Source: Companilactobacillus futsaii JCM 17355
Lineage (GTDB): Bacteria; Bacillota; Bacilli; Lactobacillales; Lactobacillaceae
Assembly: GCF_001435505.1 (NCBI RefSeq)
Contig: NZ_AZDO01000139.1
Location: 1 to 64,000, forward strand
DNA: 64,000 bases
Direction: 5' to 3'
The notes below the pieces were generated by a model that did not search any database, was not told the origin of the DNA, and was given only the letters and a program-made list of their open reading frames with translations. Both the position numbers and the translations under genes were made by a program. Below are positions 63,911-64,000 of the stretch, in pieces (within the stretch, counting starts at the first letter, position 1; each line of letters starts with the position of its first letter).

Positions 63911-64000
63911 AAAAAAACGCCTCTTCCAATAAACTATATTGAAAGAGACGAGATTTCCCGCGGTACCACTCTAATTGATTAATATCCACTCATTAATTGA
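63911..64000 (-). promoter_or_regulatory. T-box riboswitch for argS (partial)
   Basis: On the minus strand the core AGAGTGGTACCGCGG (63959-63973) is followed by a terminator (CGTCTCTTTCAAT / ATTGGAAGAGGCG) and T7. Stem I and the specifier lie past the edge of the window, so Arg specificity is inferred from the gene. Confidence 0.88.

Overview
The window is a stretch of core chromosome from a low-GC Gram-positive bacterium in the Lactobacillaceae. Three things point there: T-box leaders in front of pheST, thrS and argS, strong AGGAGG ribosome binding sites with frequent GTG/TTG starts, and gene order that follows Bacillus/Lactobacillus blocks. The genus cannot be fixed from sequence alone. The Companilactobacillus group (alimentarius/farciminis) is my guess, at low confidence. 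I saw no insertion sequence, prophage, CRISPR array, rRNA or tRNA gene.

Layout. 1-5.6 kb: ynbB-miaA, a small DUF3042 gene, then a block of yqgN, rhomboid protease, yqgQ, glcK and a rhodanese, preceded by rpmG. 5.7-13.7 kb: envelope and growth genes (PBP2B-like transpeptidase, greA, mltG) and pheST behind a T-box. 13.7-19.3 kb: a SpoU methyltransferase, acylphosphatase, a YidC insertase, an ArlRS/CsrRS-like two-component system and gnd. 19.4-25.4 kb: the yqeG-yqeH-yhbY-nadD-yqeK-rsfS-yqeM ribosome-assembly and NAD operon, running on into tmcAL and yceD. 25.4-37 kb: infC-rpmI-rplT behind an L20 leader, an oxidoreductase, thrS behind a T-box, then dnaI, dnaB, nrdR, coaE, mutM and polA. Replication, dNTP control, CoA synthesis and repair are therefore transcribed one after another.

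37-45.1 kb is the one clearly accessory region. It holds an MFS exporter behind a terminator hairpin that contains a 12-codon reading frame (candidate attenuator). It also holds three paralogous metal-dependent amidohydrolases and two paralogous permeases in two divergent hydrolase/permease pairs. I infer a duplicated uptake-and-cleavage system for a dipeptide or N-acyl amino acid. The substrate is unknown, and this is the best candidate here for an undescribed system.

45.1-64 kb returns to core genes: murC-ytpR-thioredoxin, trmB, ecsAB facing hit-ytxH-prsA, a universal stress protein, the yhaM-yhaN-yhaO nuclease cluster, yheA, a class A PBP, an RluD-family pseudouridine synthase, menA, and argS with a T-box cut by the right edge.

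Start codons were re-chosen from ribosome binding sites. Several differ from the longest open frame, notably infC, which appears to start at ATA. All functions are assigned by recognising motifs and gene order; no database search was run.
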